Part shown: one piece after another, positions 45,432-53,994 of the stretch | How positions within the stretch are numbered: the first letter of the stretch is position 1 | Layout: each line of letters starts with the position of its first letter | Notes under the pieces: generated by a model | What the model saw: the letters and a program-made list of their open reading frames with translations, nothing else | The model's database searches: none | Told to the model about the DNA's origin: nothing | NCBI GenBank assembly: GCA_937995835.1 | Contig: CALKIV010000028.1 | Coordinates: 1 to 64,000 of the forward strand | Source of the DNA: an uncultured Dysgonomonas sp. | GTDB taxonomy: Bacteria; Bacteroidota; Bacteroidia; Bacteroidales; Dysgonomonadaceae | Direction of reading: 5' to 3' | DNA: 64,000 bases | Program-made: the position numbers and the translations under genes

Positions 45432-46007
45432 CTATTTGTTTAATATTTGTTCGGCATGTTCTTTTGTTTTGATTTCCTTAGGGCTTATCACTTCTTCTAT
45501 GATGCCTTCTTCATTTATAATAAATGTTGTTCTGAAAGTGCCCATATATTTTCTGCCGGCAAGCGTTTTTTCACCCCATACACCAAAAGCTTCTACCAGT
45601 TTTTTGTCTGTGTCAGCTATCAACGAAAAAGGTAAATTTTGCTTATCAATAAATTTCTGATGCGACTTCGCACTATCCACGCTCACCCCCAAAACAGCAT
45701 AACCTTTGCTCAAAAGCATCTCATAATTGTCTCTCAAACTACAAGCCTGAGCTGTACAACCCGGAGTGCTATCTTTAGGATAGAAATATAACACTAGCTT
45801 TTTACCTTTAAAATCGGAAGCTCTTACTTCCTCTTCTTTTTCATTTATGCCTAATACCTCCGGTATCTTATCTCCTACCGTTAATACTTTACTTACTTCT
45901 TCCATTTTCTTGTCCTCTTTTTTTGATTCATTTGTTTTGCCACATGCCATAAATACCACGCTTGCAGCAAAAAATAAAATTAAACTTACAATTCTCATCT
46001 TCTTCAA
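45432..46007 (-). CDS. bcp: Thiol peroxidase of the Bcp/PrxQ type with an apparent lipoprotein signal
   Basis: 191 residues. The core (about 42-191) is a Bcp peroxiredoxin: peroxidatic C84 in DSTPGCTAQAC with resolving C89, and RTTFIINEEGII. Ahead of it is a signal-peptide-like hydrophobic stretch with a lipobox-like FMAC (C22) and a Lys/Glu-rich linker. Bcp is usually cytoplasmic and about 150 residues, so this one is probably lipid-anchored in the periplasm. A cytoplasmic form starting at M35 cannot be excluded. The residues after C22 lack the acidic surface-export pattern. Overlaps the LOG gene by 4 bp. Confidence 0.9.
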   Translation of the reverse strand: MKKMRIVSLILFFAASVVFMACGKTNESKKEDKKMEEVSKVLTVGDKIPEVLGINEKEEEVRASDFKGKKLVLYFYPKDSTPGCTAQACSLRDNYEMLLSKGYAVLGVSVDSAKSHQKFIDKQNLPFSLIADTDKKLVEAFGVWGEKTLAGRKYMGTFRTTFIINEEGIIEEVISPKEIKTKEHAEQILNK

Positions 46008-46594
46008 TTTGTAGCTGGTTCAAACCATTTCCCGTTGCAGAAGGTGGGTTCATAAAGAGCCATCTTATCCAATAGAGACTCAATGTCAGAGTCCACAATA
46101 ATCAGATTCTTATATTCGGGCTTCACAAAGCCTTTCTCAATCATGCTATCAATAAACACCATCAATGGATCATAATACCCCTCCACATTCAACAGTCCAA
46201 TAGGCTTTTTGTGCAAAGCAAGTTGCGCCCAAGTGATGATTTCAAACAATTCATCCATTGTCCCAAAACCTCCGGGCAGTGCAATGATCGCATCACACAT
46301 TTCCTCCATCATAGCCTTTCGCTCGTGCATAGTTTTTACAATATGAATTTCGGTAAGTCCTTCATATTCCAATTCTTTTCGCTTCAGAAAATCAGGCAAT
46401 ATTCCATACACCTTACCTCCATGATCAATAGCGCCCAAAGCTACAGAGCCCATCAATCCTACTTTGGCACCACCATAAATCAATCCTTGCCCTCTGGCAG
46501 CCATTTCTTTGCCCAGCTTATATGCTTGCTGCATATACACAGGATCGATTCCTGCTGCTGAAGCACAAAACACTGAAATATTTTTTATACTCAT
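46004..46594 (-). CDS. LOG-family protein (TIGR00730, nucleoside monophosphate phosphoribohydrolase-like)
   Basis: 196 residues with the LOG motif PGGFGTMDELFE and the upstream GLIYGGAKVGLMG. Family members cleave the N-glycosidic bond of cytokinin or adenosine monophosphates, and were formerly annotated as lysine decarboxylases. In bacteria the physiological role is mostly unknown. First gene of the LOG/bcp/recA run. Confidence 0.92.
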   Translation of the reverse strand: MSIKNISVFCASAAGIDPVYMQQAYKLGKEMAARGQGLIYGGAKVGLMGSVALGAIDHGGKVYGILPDFLKRKELEYEGLTEIHIVKTMHERKAMMEEMCDAIIALPGGFGTMDELFEIITWAQLALHKKPIGLLNVEGYYDPLMVFIDSMIEKGFVKPEYKNLIIVDSDIESLLDKMALYEPTFCNGKWFEPATN

Positions 46595-46617
46595 CCGCTT
46601 TCTTTTTTTGTTCTGAA

Positions 46618-46625
46618 CAAAGATA
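46618..46625 (-). promoter_or_regulatory. -7 element of the LOG/bcp/recA run
   Basis: Minus strand TATCTTTG, exact consensus, 23 bp before the LOG start; no clear -33 box. Confidence 0.4.
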
Positions 46626-46684
46626 ATAAATATTATGCCTTCTTCTTTCTCTCCGTTCGATTCTAATAAAACGTTTTAATCTTC

Positions 46685-46692
46685 TATCTTTG
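46685..46692 (+). promoter_or_regulatory. -7 element of the small lipoprotein gene
   Basis: TATCTTTG, exact consensus, 38 bp before the ATG at 46731. Confidence 0.4.
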
Positions 46693-46730
46693 TTTTAATC
46701 AAAATAAACAATTCATAAAAATTTTTGAAA

Positions 46731-47213
46731 ATGAAAAAAGTTTATTCAATCATAACATTTACGCTCATCCTTCTTTTTAGCCATTGTGCTACAGGTAAAT
46801 ATATCGACAACTCTCAAAACTGGGTCAGCTCAGCAAAAATGAATGAAGTAGAAATCTTTGTAGACACCGCCAGCATCAAGAAAGTGGGAAATATGACCAT
46901 CGCCAAAGAGAAAAAAGTCTTCTATTCTGCTGAAAGTAAAGAAAACCACATCACAGCTATCAAAAACAAATTCACTGAGCGCAACCTGAAAGACAAGTCT
47001 GAAAAATGGGCAGACTTCAGTTACAGTATTTACGAATCTGAATACGATTGTTTGAACAACAGATTCAGAGTTCTATCTATCGAAGACTACGACTCCAACG
47101 GCACACGCATCATCAAAACGGTGAGCAACAAAAAGCAATTAAAGTGGCTCAATGTTGATGCCGAAACACTAGGAGACTATACTTTCTTCTATGTCTGCGA
47201 CTATGGAAACTAA
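46731..47213 (+). CDS. Small lipoprotein, surface-adhesin-E-like
   Basis: 160 residues from ATG 46731 (a TTG two codons earlier is less likely). Lipobox around FSHC near residue 19. The mature part has the pattern of surface-adhesin-E-like domains: a strand pair with FVDTASIKKVGN, then WADFSYSIYESEYDC and a C-terminal strand-rich region with two further cysteines. Role unknown. Ends 3 nt from the convergent yccF gene. Confidence 0.7.
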   Translation: MKKVYSIITFTLILLFSHCATGKYIDNSQNWVSSAKMNEVEIFVDTASIKKVGNMTIAKEKKVFYSAESKENHITAIKNKFTERNLKDKSEKWADFSYSIYESEYDCLNNRFRVLSIEDYDSNGTRIIKTVSNKKQLKWLNVDAETLGDYTFFYVCDYGN

Positions 47214-47216
47214 GCT

Positions 47217-47591
47217 TTAATTTGTCACTATTTCTTTTCCGAATGGGAATAGAGCTAGAGGAATCATCTTAAAGTGTTGCTTTCCAAAAGGGATACCAAC
47301 AATTGTTATACAGAGTAATATACCCCAACACAGGTGGGTCAACATGATTGGAAGTCCACCAATAATAATCCAGATAATATTCATGATCAGGTTTATACAT
47401 CCTGAGCCAGTTTCTCTCTGTACAACTTTGGATCCAAAAGGCCAAATAGCCATTACGCCTAGTTTAAAAGCTTGAAGCCCAAACGGAATTCCGATGATTG
47501 TTACAAGTAGTAAAAAACCAGCAATAAAGTATTCGAAGGCAATCATAAAGCCCCCAAAAAGTAACCATATTATATTTCCCAAGGTTTTCAT
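47217..47591 (-). CDS. YccF-family inner membrane protein
   Basis: 124 residues with two similar halves, each holding hydrophobic helices and the motif IGIPFGxQxFK (IIGIPFGLQAFK and IVGIPFGKQHFK), each followed by PFG. This internal duplication identifies the YccF family. Function unknown. Confidence 0.9.
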   Translation of the reverse strand: MKTLGNIIWLLFGGFMIAFEYFIAGFLLLVTIIGIPFGLQAFKLGVMAIWPFGSKVVQRETGSGCINLIMNIIWIIIGGLPIMLTHLCWGILLCITIVGIPFGKQHFKMIPLALFPFGKEIVTN

Positions 47592-47645
47592 ATGTCTGTT
47601 TCTTTTGATTTTAGTTATATAATTTCTTCATTTAAAGATATGAAT

Positions 47646-47653
47646 TAACTTTG
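47646..47653 (+). promoter_or_regulatory. -7 element of the following lipoprotein gene
   Basis: TAACTTTG, exact consensus, 26 bp before the ATG at 47680. Confidence 0.4.
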
Positions 47654-47679
47654 AAGAATAACTTACTTTGTGTGGGATC

Positions 47680-48057
47680 ATGAAAAAATATTTATTCGTG
47701 CTAATTACTACAGTTCTCTTTTGCTGCACTCCTTATGACAGCAATAAGGTGAATCACAAGTTAATTCAGGGAAAATGGATGCAAGTCGATTTAATCTCCT
47801 ATGACGATCGGCTGGCACCTGTCGACGAAGATATTGCACCACAGAATGCTTCACTATATTTCTGGGGAGATAGTTGTGTAGAACACATCAAAGACATAGC
47901 AAGAGAACGATACTTCAAATTCAACATCAATAGTTTCATCATTGGTTTAGAAGAAGAAGGACATCCTACAAGCTATTTAAAGATAGCAAAACTAACAGAA
48001 GATTCCTTAGTCTTACATATTGATGCCAGAATACTAAGATACGCTAGAAACGATTAA
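47680..48057 (+). CDS. Small lipoprotein of unknown function, lipocalin-like
   Basis: 125 residues from MKKYLFVLITTV (ATG 47680; a TTG four codons earlier is unlikely). The signal sequence ends in FCC, with a likely lipidated Cys. The mature part, with LIQGKWMQVDLISYDD and repeated beta-strand-like segments, resembles short lipocalin-type barrels of Bacteroidota. No family assignment is secure. The last 4 bp overlap the convergent gene. Confidence 0.65.
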   Translation: MKKYLFVLITTVLFCCTPYDSNKVNHKLIQGKWMQVDLISYDDRLAPVDEDIAPQNASLYFWGDSCVEHIKDIARERYFKFNINSFIIGLEEEGHPTSYLKIAKLTEDSLVLHIDARILRYARND

Positions 48058-48644
48058 ATCATTGTTAATTCTTTGTTAGAAGACACAAAGTCTACCAAAT
48101 CCGGGAAGAAAGCATCGAAAGCTCTACCAATTTCATCATAATGATCCACAAAGCTTTGATAGACGGGAGCATCCTCTGAAAGATAACTAGCTCTATTCTG
48201 TAGTCGCAGGAAACTCTTTTCAATCAACCATTTATATCTGTAGTTCAGCAACCAGTTTTCACTTTTCATGTACATAAACATACTGATAAAAGAAGATGGA
48301 AGCGAGCCACTCTTATCCTCTATAGCCCCATAGCACATTTCAGCAAATTGCTCCCAACCGTTCTCAGGCATAAATTTGTCTGATTTTGCTAAAAAATGAT
48401 CAAACGAAATATCCAGAAAAGACCCACCATATCTGCCTGCTGACTCTTCAAAGAAAAGTTTCGCCTCTTTAACCACAGGATGCCTATCTGTAAAGGTATC
48501 AATTTGTCTATGCAAATATATACCTTGCTGAATATCTGAAGGAAGCTGTTCTATTCTTTTCCCTTTCACCATATCGGCAATCAGATTACCAACAATCAAA
48601 CTAGGGTCTTCAAAAGACAGGTAAGCATGAGCTAAAAAATTCAT
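48054..48644 (-). CDS. Acyl carrier protein phosphodiesterase (AcpH/DUF479 family)
   Basis: 196 residues matching the HD-like ACP phosphodiesterase family that removes the 4'-phosphopantetheine group from ACP. Conserved parts: MNFLAHAYLS, GNLIADMVKGK, GIYLHRQIDTFTDRHPVV and DISFDHFL. Length is typical. Activity of Bacteroidota homologues is inferred from the family. Confidence 0.87.
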   Translation of the reverse strand: MNFLAHAYLSFEDPSLIVGNLIADMVKGKRIEQLPSDIQQGIYLHRQIDTFTDRHPVVKEAKLFFEESAGRYGGSFLDISFDHFLAKSDKFMPENGWEQFAEMCYGAIEDKSGSLPSSFISMFMYMKSENWLLNYRYKWLIEKSFLRLQNRASYLSEDAPVYQSFVDHYDEIGRAFDAFFPDLVDFVSSNKELTMI

Positions 48645-48673
48645 GTGCCAAAATTATTGTTTATTATCACTAA

Positions 48674-48681
48674 CAAAGGTA
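48674..48681 (-). promoter_or_regulatory. -7 element of the AcpH-like gene
   Basis: Minus strand TACCTTTG, exact consensus, 29 bp before the start codon. Confidence 0.35.
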
Positions 48682-48692
48682 CTAATTTTATC

Positions 48693-49109
48693 CTAAGGTC
48701 TGCCCTGTCGCTTCAGTCTCATAGTGGTAGTTATATTCCTATCCGTCTTCTGAAAATAGATCTCGTCTTCCGAAACCTCCAATGCTTTAAGATACATTCT
48801 TCTCACTCTAGCAGGAGCAACAATATTAGATGCAGACATATCTTGATAAACGATCCGCATTGTATCACCATATAGACGAAACGCTCCAGAGACATTGAAT
48901 ATCAATACATCTTTATTATCTATAGCTCTAAAAAATGTTGAGTCCCCTTTAAAAATATAAATATTACTTTGTCCTGATTCTACCTCCTCTAGCCAACGCC
49001 CTTCCACATCTTCCATCTGCAATAAAACCTCTTCTCTGCTTTGAGATAAAAGAACCAATGAGGAACAGAATAAGAGCAAGAAGAAATATATTTTTAGTTT
49101 AAATGACAT
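48693..49109 (-). CDS. Small exported protein of unknown function
   Basis: 138 residues with a signal peptide (1-22, SSLVLLSQS) and a single compact beta-rich domain: GRWLEEVESGQSNIYIF, FRLYGDTMRIVYQ and a basic C-terminus. The layout suggests a small lipocalin-like or PepSY-free periplasmic protein; I do not recognise the family. Confidence 0.6.
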   Translation of the reverse strand: MSFKLKIYFFLLLFCSSLVLLSQSREEVLLQMEDVEGRWLEEVESGQSNIYIFKGDSTFFRAIDNKDVLIFNVSGAFRLYGDTMRIVYQDMSASNIVAPARVRRMYLKALEVSEDEIYFQKTDRNITTTMRLKRQGRP

Positions 49110-49204
49110 GCTACTGTTGTATTACTGAATAATAAAATAGACTACTAATATTAGAACGAATGACCAAGGCACTTTGTTAAGCAAGATATAGTTAAGATAA
49201 AAAA

Positions 49205-49235
49205 ATAAGGTTACTCTGTTGAAGAGTAACCTTAT
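49205..49235 (-). terminator. Terminator of the OmpH/BamA operon
   Basis: Perfect 13-bp stem ATAAGGTTACTCT/AGAGTAACCTTAT with a 5-base loop; on the minus strand it is followed by a T-rich tract (TTTTTTTAT). It lies 30 bp after the last OmpH gene. Confidence 0.85.
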
Positions 49236-49264
49236 ATATTTCGTTGTGCAATACCTGAAAATTA

Positions 49265-49786
49265 TTATTCAGTAATACCCAATTTTGCTTTAACAAATTT
49301 ATTAGCGTCAATGGCACTAGAGCCAGTGTAAAGAAGTGCTGCAACATCAACAATGTATTGGTAGTGTTGTTCGTCACCCACATCTTTGATCGCTTTTCCT
49401 ACTTTTTCATGCACTGGAGTGATCAATTCTTGTTGATATCTTTGATACTCAGCTTGAACACTTTGCCCATGAGTTTCAAATCTTTCTTGAAGTTGAGTCA
49501 ACTCTTTTTGACTTGTCATGATTTCGCTTTCAGTAACAGAAGCATCCTTGTTTTGGAATTTTTCTAGTTTTTGATTAAAAGCTTCTAGTTTTGTTTGATA
49601 TTCAGATTCAATTGCTTGAAGGCTTTTTTGTAAGCTTTCACCTTTTGCTTGAAGTTTTGTTTGAACATCTTTCATCTCAGGCAACAAAGTCATGATTTCA
49701 TTCGTGTTGACATAGGCAATTTTGTCCTGTGCCATCAGCATAACAGGTGCCAATAAACATAGTAGTAGGATCGTTTTCTTTAACAT
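49265..49786 (-). CDS. OmpH/Skp-family periplasmic chaperone (second copy)
   Basis: 173 residues: signal peptide (1-19, ending LMAQ), then the Skp fold starting IAYVNTNEIMTLLPEM and a long charged coiled coil (about 40-120). Skp trimers hold unfolded outer-membrane proteins on their way to BamA. It is the last gene of the bamA/ompH/ompH unit. Confidence 0.9.
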   Translation of the reverse strand: MLKKTILLLCLLAPVMLMAQDKIAYVNTNEIMTLLPEMKDVQTKLQAKGESLQKSLQAIESEYQTKLEAFNQKLEKFQNKDASVTESEIMTSQKELTQLQERFETHGQSVQAEYQRYQQELITPVHEKVGKAIKDVGDEQHYQYIVDVAALLYTGSSAIDANKFVKAKLGITE

Positions 49787-49844
49787 AAATTTTATTTTTT
49801 CTTGTATTTATTTTTTCTATTCTATCTCACAAATATATATATAT

Positions 49845-50360
49845 TTATTTTGAATATCCCAATTTTGCTAATACTTCATTGCTGATATCTATTCTTGGTG
49901 ATGCGAAAATCACATTTTCAGCTGCAGCTCTGTCAATAACAAGCTGATAACCCTTAGACTCAGAGATTTCCTTCACAGCTGTATAGATATCGTCTTGAAT
50001 AGGTTTGATCAAAGACTCTCTCATTTTAAACAGCTCCCCTTCTGGTCCGAAGTATTTACGATTAAGCTCTTGTAGCTTTTTCTCTTTATCTACAATTGCA
50101 TTTTCACGTTTTGTTTTTTGCTCCCCAGACAAAAATGATTGATCAGCTTGATAGCTTTGATACATAGTCTTCACCTCTTGTTGAGCTTTCTCAACTTCTC
50201 CTTGCCACTTTTTAGATACTACACTCAATTGCTCTTGAGCTGTTTCGTAGCTGCTTATATTTTTTAGAATATACTCTGTATCTATCAGTGCAAATTTCTG
50301 AGCATTAGCCACACCGATAGTACCAATCATGAATGCGAATAATAATATTAACTTCTTCAT
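49845..50360 (-). CDS. OmpH/Skp-family periplasmic chaperone (first copy)
   Basis: 171 residues with a signal peptide ending ANAQ, mature start KFALIDTEYILKNI and coiled coil with YQADQSFLSGEQK. Paralogue of the next gene; both follow bamA, so the operon pairs the barrel assembly machine with its delivery chaperones. The two copies are clearly diverged, perhaps for different clients. Confidence 0.9.
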   Translation of the reverse strand: MKKLILLFAFMIGTIGVANAQKFALIDTEYILKNISSYETAQEQLSVVSKKWQGEVEKAQQEVKTMYQSYQADQSFLSGEQKTKRENAIVDKEKKLQELNRKYFGPEGELFKMRESLIKPIQDDIYTAVKEISESKGYQLVIDRAAAENVIFASPRIDISNEVLAKLGYSK

Positions 50361-50495
50361 ATTCTTTTAGTTTTGATTTATATTAAAAACACATATCTAA
50401 ACATACATGTTCCTACATGCTTTCAATCATAAGACGCACTAAAGTATCAATTAGTTTATCCAGTGTTTCAGCATTTAGGTTTAATCAACTTTTTT

Positions 50496-53186
50496 TTAGA
50501 ATTCTTGACCAATTATAAAGTGAAATTGGCTACCACTATATTGTCTGCTTCCATTTACAGGGTCGAAACCGTATGCCCAGTCTATCCCCATCAATCCAAT
50601 CATTGGCAACATGATACGTGCACCAACCCCTGCCGAACGTTTCAGCTCAAATGGATTAAAGTCGCTCACATTTCCCCAAGCATTACCAGCCTCAACAAAC
50701 CCAAGAAGGTAAATTGTCGATGTTGGTTCCAGAATCAAAGGATATCTCAACTCCATTCCAAATCTAGTATAAGCACTAGCTTGGCTTCCTAACGATCCGT
50801 TTTCATAACCACGAAGACCAATCGTTTCAGTTGCATAAGTACTTGAATATCCTGTCATACCATCTCCCCCAACATAGAATGTTTCGAATGGAGAACGTTT
50901 ATTTTTATCATAATATCCTAAGAATCCTAGCTCTGCTCTAGTCATCAGCACTGGAGTTTTCTTTGTACTAGCAAGTGCTGTATAGGTTTTACTCTTGAAT
51001 TTCCATTTATGATATTCTATCCATTTGAATTTTTCTCCTGGCTCATAATAGTTATCCACAGGTTTCATTGAAGCATAATCTTTCCCATCCCATAGCGAGA
51101 ATGGAGGAGTAAAAGATGCACTCACCGAGAACTCTGTACCTCTACGAGGATAAACCGGGTTATCAACTGTCACTCTACTCAGTGTTAGATTTAATGCTAA
51201 AGAGTTACAAACCCCATTTTTTACCATAAAATATTGCCAATCATGCATTTTATAAAGCTGATATGACAGCTCTGCTTGTGCATAGAAGTTTTCGTCTGGC
51301 CATGTTAGACGCTTACCATATCCAATGGAAGCTCCTAACATCTGAATAGATTTGCTATTATCAGCAGCTAAACTAAAGTCATTTCCTCCGTAACCGTAAC
51401 CACCGTAACCTCCACCATAGCCTCCATAGCCGTAGTTTCCATAAGGGTTGTTCCAATAGCTGTTGCTATAATAATTACTGTTTATGTCTGTCTGTCTTGA
51501 ATAGTAAAGCCCTACAGAAAGTGAGTTTGGTCGTTTACCTCCAAACCATGGATCGTAAAACGACATAGAGTATGACTGATAATATCTAGCATTAGTCTGA
51601 GCACTAAGAGTAAGCGTTTGTCCTTCACCTTGAGGGATAATTCCCTTGTAGCTGGATGGATTAAATAGATTCTTGATCGAGAAGTTGGTAAACTTCAAAC
51701 TCAAACGCCCAATCACACCGGTTTGCCCCCAACCCGCCGAGAATTCCACTTGGTCATTTGCTTTAGAATGCAATGGGAAAGCGATATCCACAACTCCAGC
51801 CTCTTGATCTGGATTGATTTTCGGTTCAAAATTTTCCAAGTCGAAGTGCCCAATTTGACCGATCTCTCTCATCGTCATAATGATATCATCACGACTAAAC
51901 AAGTTACCCGGTTTCACACGCAATTCTCTACGAACTACATCTTCATATACTCTATCATTTCCTGAGATAGATACTTTACGAATCGTAGCAGGTTGTCCTT
52001 CCACAATTCTCATTTCAAGGTCTACCGAGTCTGCCTCGATGTTAACTTCCACCGGGTTGACATTAGAGAAAAGGTAGCCTTGATTTTGATAGAACACATT
52101 CATCACAGCATCATCATCAGACTGCAAACGCTCCATCAATTTCTTTTGGTTATACACATCACCTTTTTTCATCATCAACACATAGTTGAGCCTATCTGTT
52201 GCTGCCTGTGTATTCCCTACCCAACGAACATTTCTGAGATAATATCGAGGACCTTCATCCACTTCAATATCAATATTCATCTTATTAGGCTTACCTTCAG
52301 CAGTGGCAGCATATACAGTATCTGACAAAATCGCCGCATCACGGAAACCAAGTTCGTTATATTTCTTTATTATATTTTCTTTATCTTCTTCATAGTTATC
52401 GGGTACATAGTTAGTTCCTCTCAAGAAGTTTCTGATCCATGCCCGCAAGCCACTTTTGTGCCTTGTCTTTTTCATTGTCGCTTCTAGAACATATGGTTCA
52501 ACATCTTTTGTACCAATAATATTTACTCGATTAACTTTCGTTTTATTTTTCTTTTGCACATCAATATGCAAGATGATATTATTCTCCTTTGCTAAGTCAG
52601 GTTTTTCGGTAAAAGTTATTTCAGCTTTGTTGAAACCTTTTTCGTCAAAATACTTTTTCACTATTTCCTTAGCCTTGTCCGACTGATTTTGAGAAAATTG
52701 AAGGTTTCTAACCACACCAATTTTACCCTCAAGGTCATTACGTTCACCTTTCTTCATCCCACTAAAGACAATGTCTGAAACCAAAGGACGTGATTTCAAA
52801 CGGATATCGATCCATATCTTATTACCTTCTATCTTGTCAGCTAATACTTCTACCTCTGAAAATAAGCCTAATCTCCAATAGCGTTTTACAGCATTCGTAA
52901 TCTCTGCTCCTGGAATCTCAATAACCTCACCCACTTGCAGCTCCGAAAACCCAATAAGCGTGTAATCTTCATACATAGGATTGATATTTCCACTTATTTT
53001 GATATCTGCCACTTCATATTTTTTGGCTGAAGAGTATGAGATAACCGGTTTAGGCTCATTGTCCGTAGGGCTAATCGAATCATTAATAGCCACTATTACA
53101 CTGCCTTCTGATATCCCATTAGCATACGAATGTGAGATTGATATGAGGATAAAAGAGATGAAGATTAGTAGTCCTTTTTTAAACAT
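50496..53186 (-). CDS. bamA: Outer membrane protein assembly factor BamA
   Basis: An 896-residue Omp85 protein with signal peptide (1-22). POTRA repeats span about 50-460 and the 16-strand barrel about 480-896, ending FHFIIGQEF with the usual terminal Phe. The essential lid-lock region is represented by VGGDGMTGYSS. An unusual Gly/Tyr-rich segment (about 570-600, bases 51385-51480) lies in an extracellular loop. BamA folds and inserts outer-membrane barrels. It precedes the two OmpH genes and follows uppS on one strand. Confidence 0.96.
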   Translation of the reverse strand: MFKKGLLIFISFILISISHSYANGISEGSVIVAINDSISPTDNEPKPVISYSSAKKYEVADIKISGNINPMYEDYTLIGFSELQVGEVIEIPGAEITNAVKRYWRLGLFSEVEVLADKIEGNKIWIDIRLKSRPLVSDIVFSGMKKGERNDLEGKIGVVRNLQFSQNQSDKAKEIVKKYFDEKGFNKAEITFTEKPDLAKENNIILHIDVQKKNKTKVNRVNIIGTKDVEPYVLEATMKKTRHKSGLRAWIRNFLRGTNYVPDNYEEDKENIIKKYNELGFRDAAILSDTVYAATAEGKPNKMNIDIEVDEGPRYYLRNVRWVGNTQAATDRLNYVLMMKKGDVYNQKKLMERLQSDDDAVMNVFYQNQGYLFSNVNPVEVNIEADSVDLEMRIVEGQPATIRKVSISGNDRVYEDVVRRELRVKPGNLFSRDDIIMTMREIGQIGHFDLENFEPKINPDQEAGVVDIAFPLHSKANDQVEFSAGWGQTGVIGRLSLKFTNFSIKNLFNPSSYKGIIPQGEGQTLTLSAQTNARYYQSYSMSFYDPWFGGKRPNSLSVGLYYSRQTDINSNYYSNSYWNNPYGNYGYGGYGGGYGGYGYGGNDFSLAADNSKSIQMLGASIGYGKRLTWPDENFYAQAELSYQLYKMHDWQYFMVKNGVCNSLALNLTLSRVTVDNPVYPRRGTEFSVSASFTPPFSLWDGKDYASMKPVDNYYEPGEKFKWIEYHKWKFKSKTYTALASTKKTPVLMTRAELGFLGYYDKNKRSPFETFYVGGDGMTGYSSTYATETIGLRGYENGSLGSQASAYTRFGMELRYPLILEPTSTIYLLGFVEAGNAWGNVSDFNPFELKRSAGVGARIMLPMIGLMGIDWAYGFDPVNGSRQYSGSQFHFIIGQEF

Positions 53187-53238
53187 GTTTTCAACTGTAT
53201 ATATTAACTTCTTTAGTTACTTAGGTTTATATTGAGGG

Positions 53239-53976
53239 TTATAATTGTTCGCTGGTTTTTCCAAAACGACGTTCACGGTTTTGAAAAGCAACGACAGCTT
53301 TGTATAATGACTCCTTGCCAAAATCTGGCCATAGTTCATCAGTAAAGTAAAGTTCTGCATAAGCAATCTGCCAAAGCAGAAAATTGCTAATACGGCATTC
53401 TCCACCCGTTCTGACAAGCATATCTGGGTCTGGAAATTCTTTTGTAGTCAAATAGTTAGAAATCATTTCTTCGTTGATATCTTGCGAAGAAAGATTACCG
53501 TCCTTGACTTCCGTTGCAATTTTTTTCATTGCTTGAGTTATTTCCCATTTTGAAGAATAACTTAGTGCTAGAATAATGGTAGACCTCTTTCCTTTAGAAG
53601 TAGCCTCCAAACACTCATCCAAAGCTTTTCGAGTTCTTTCAGGAAGTCGATCTAAATCTCCAATCACTTTTAGTACAATTCCATTTTCAACCAGTTCGGC
53701 AGTTTCATTAGCCACAGCCTGCACCATCAACTCCATTAGAGCATCAACTTCGGCGGTTGGGCGATTCCAATTTTCTGTCGAAAACGTATATAGCGTAAGA
53801 TATTTGATTCCTATTTCAGCGGCAGCTCGCATCACTGTACGTACTGACTCAACCCCTCTTCGATGCCCCTCAGTCCTATCCATCTGTCGGGATTTGGCCC
53901 ATCGTCCATTACCATCCATGATAATGGCAACGTGACTAGGAACTTTAGATTTGTCTATTTGGTCTATTAATGACAT
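53239..53976 (-). CDS. uppS: Isoprenyl transferase / undecaprenyl diphosphate synthase
   Basis: A 245-residue cis-prenyltransferase. MDGNGRWAKSRQMDRTEGHR is the catalytic and diphosphate-binding motif, and the C-terminal RTGGECRISNFLLWQ with FGKESLYKAV is typical. It makes the C55 carrier for peptidoglycan and surface glycans. Together with bamA, ompH and the PorG-like gene it forms an envelope operon. Confidence 0.95.
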   Translation of the reverse strand: MSLIDQIDKSKVPSHVAIIMDGNGRWAKSRQMDRTEGHRRGVESVRTVMRAAAEIGIKYLTLYTFSTENWNRPTAEVDALMELMVQAVANETAELVENGIVLKVIGDLDRLPERTRKALDECLEATSKGKRSTIILALSYSSKWEITQAMKKIATEVKDGNLSSQDINEEMISNYLTTKEFPDPDMLVRTGGECRISNFLLWQIAYAELYFTDELWPDFGKESLYKAVVAFQNRERRFGKTSEQL

Positions 53977-53994
53977 CTATAAAAAAATTGTTTA

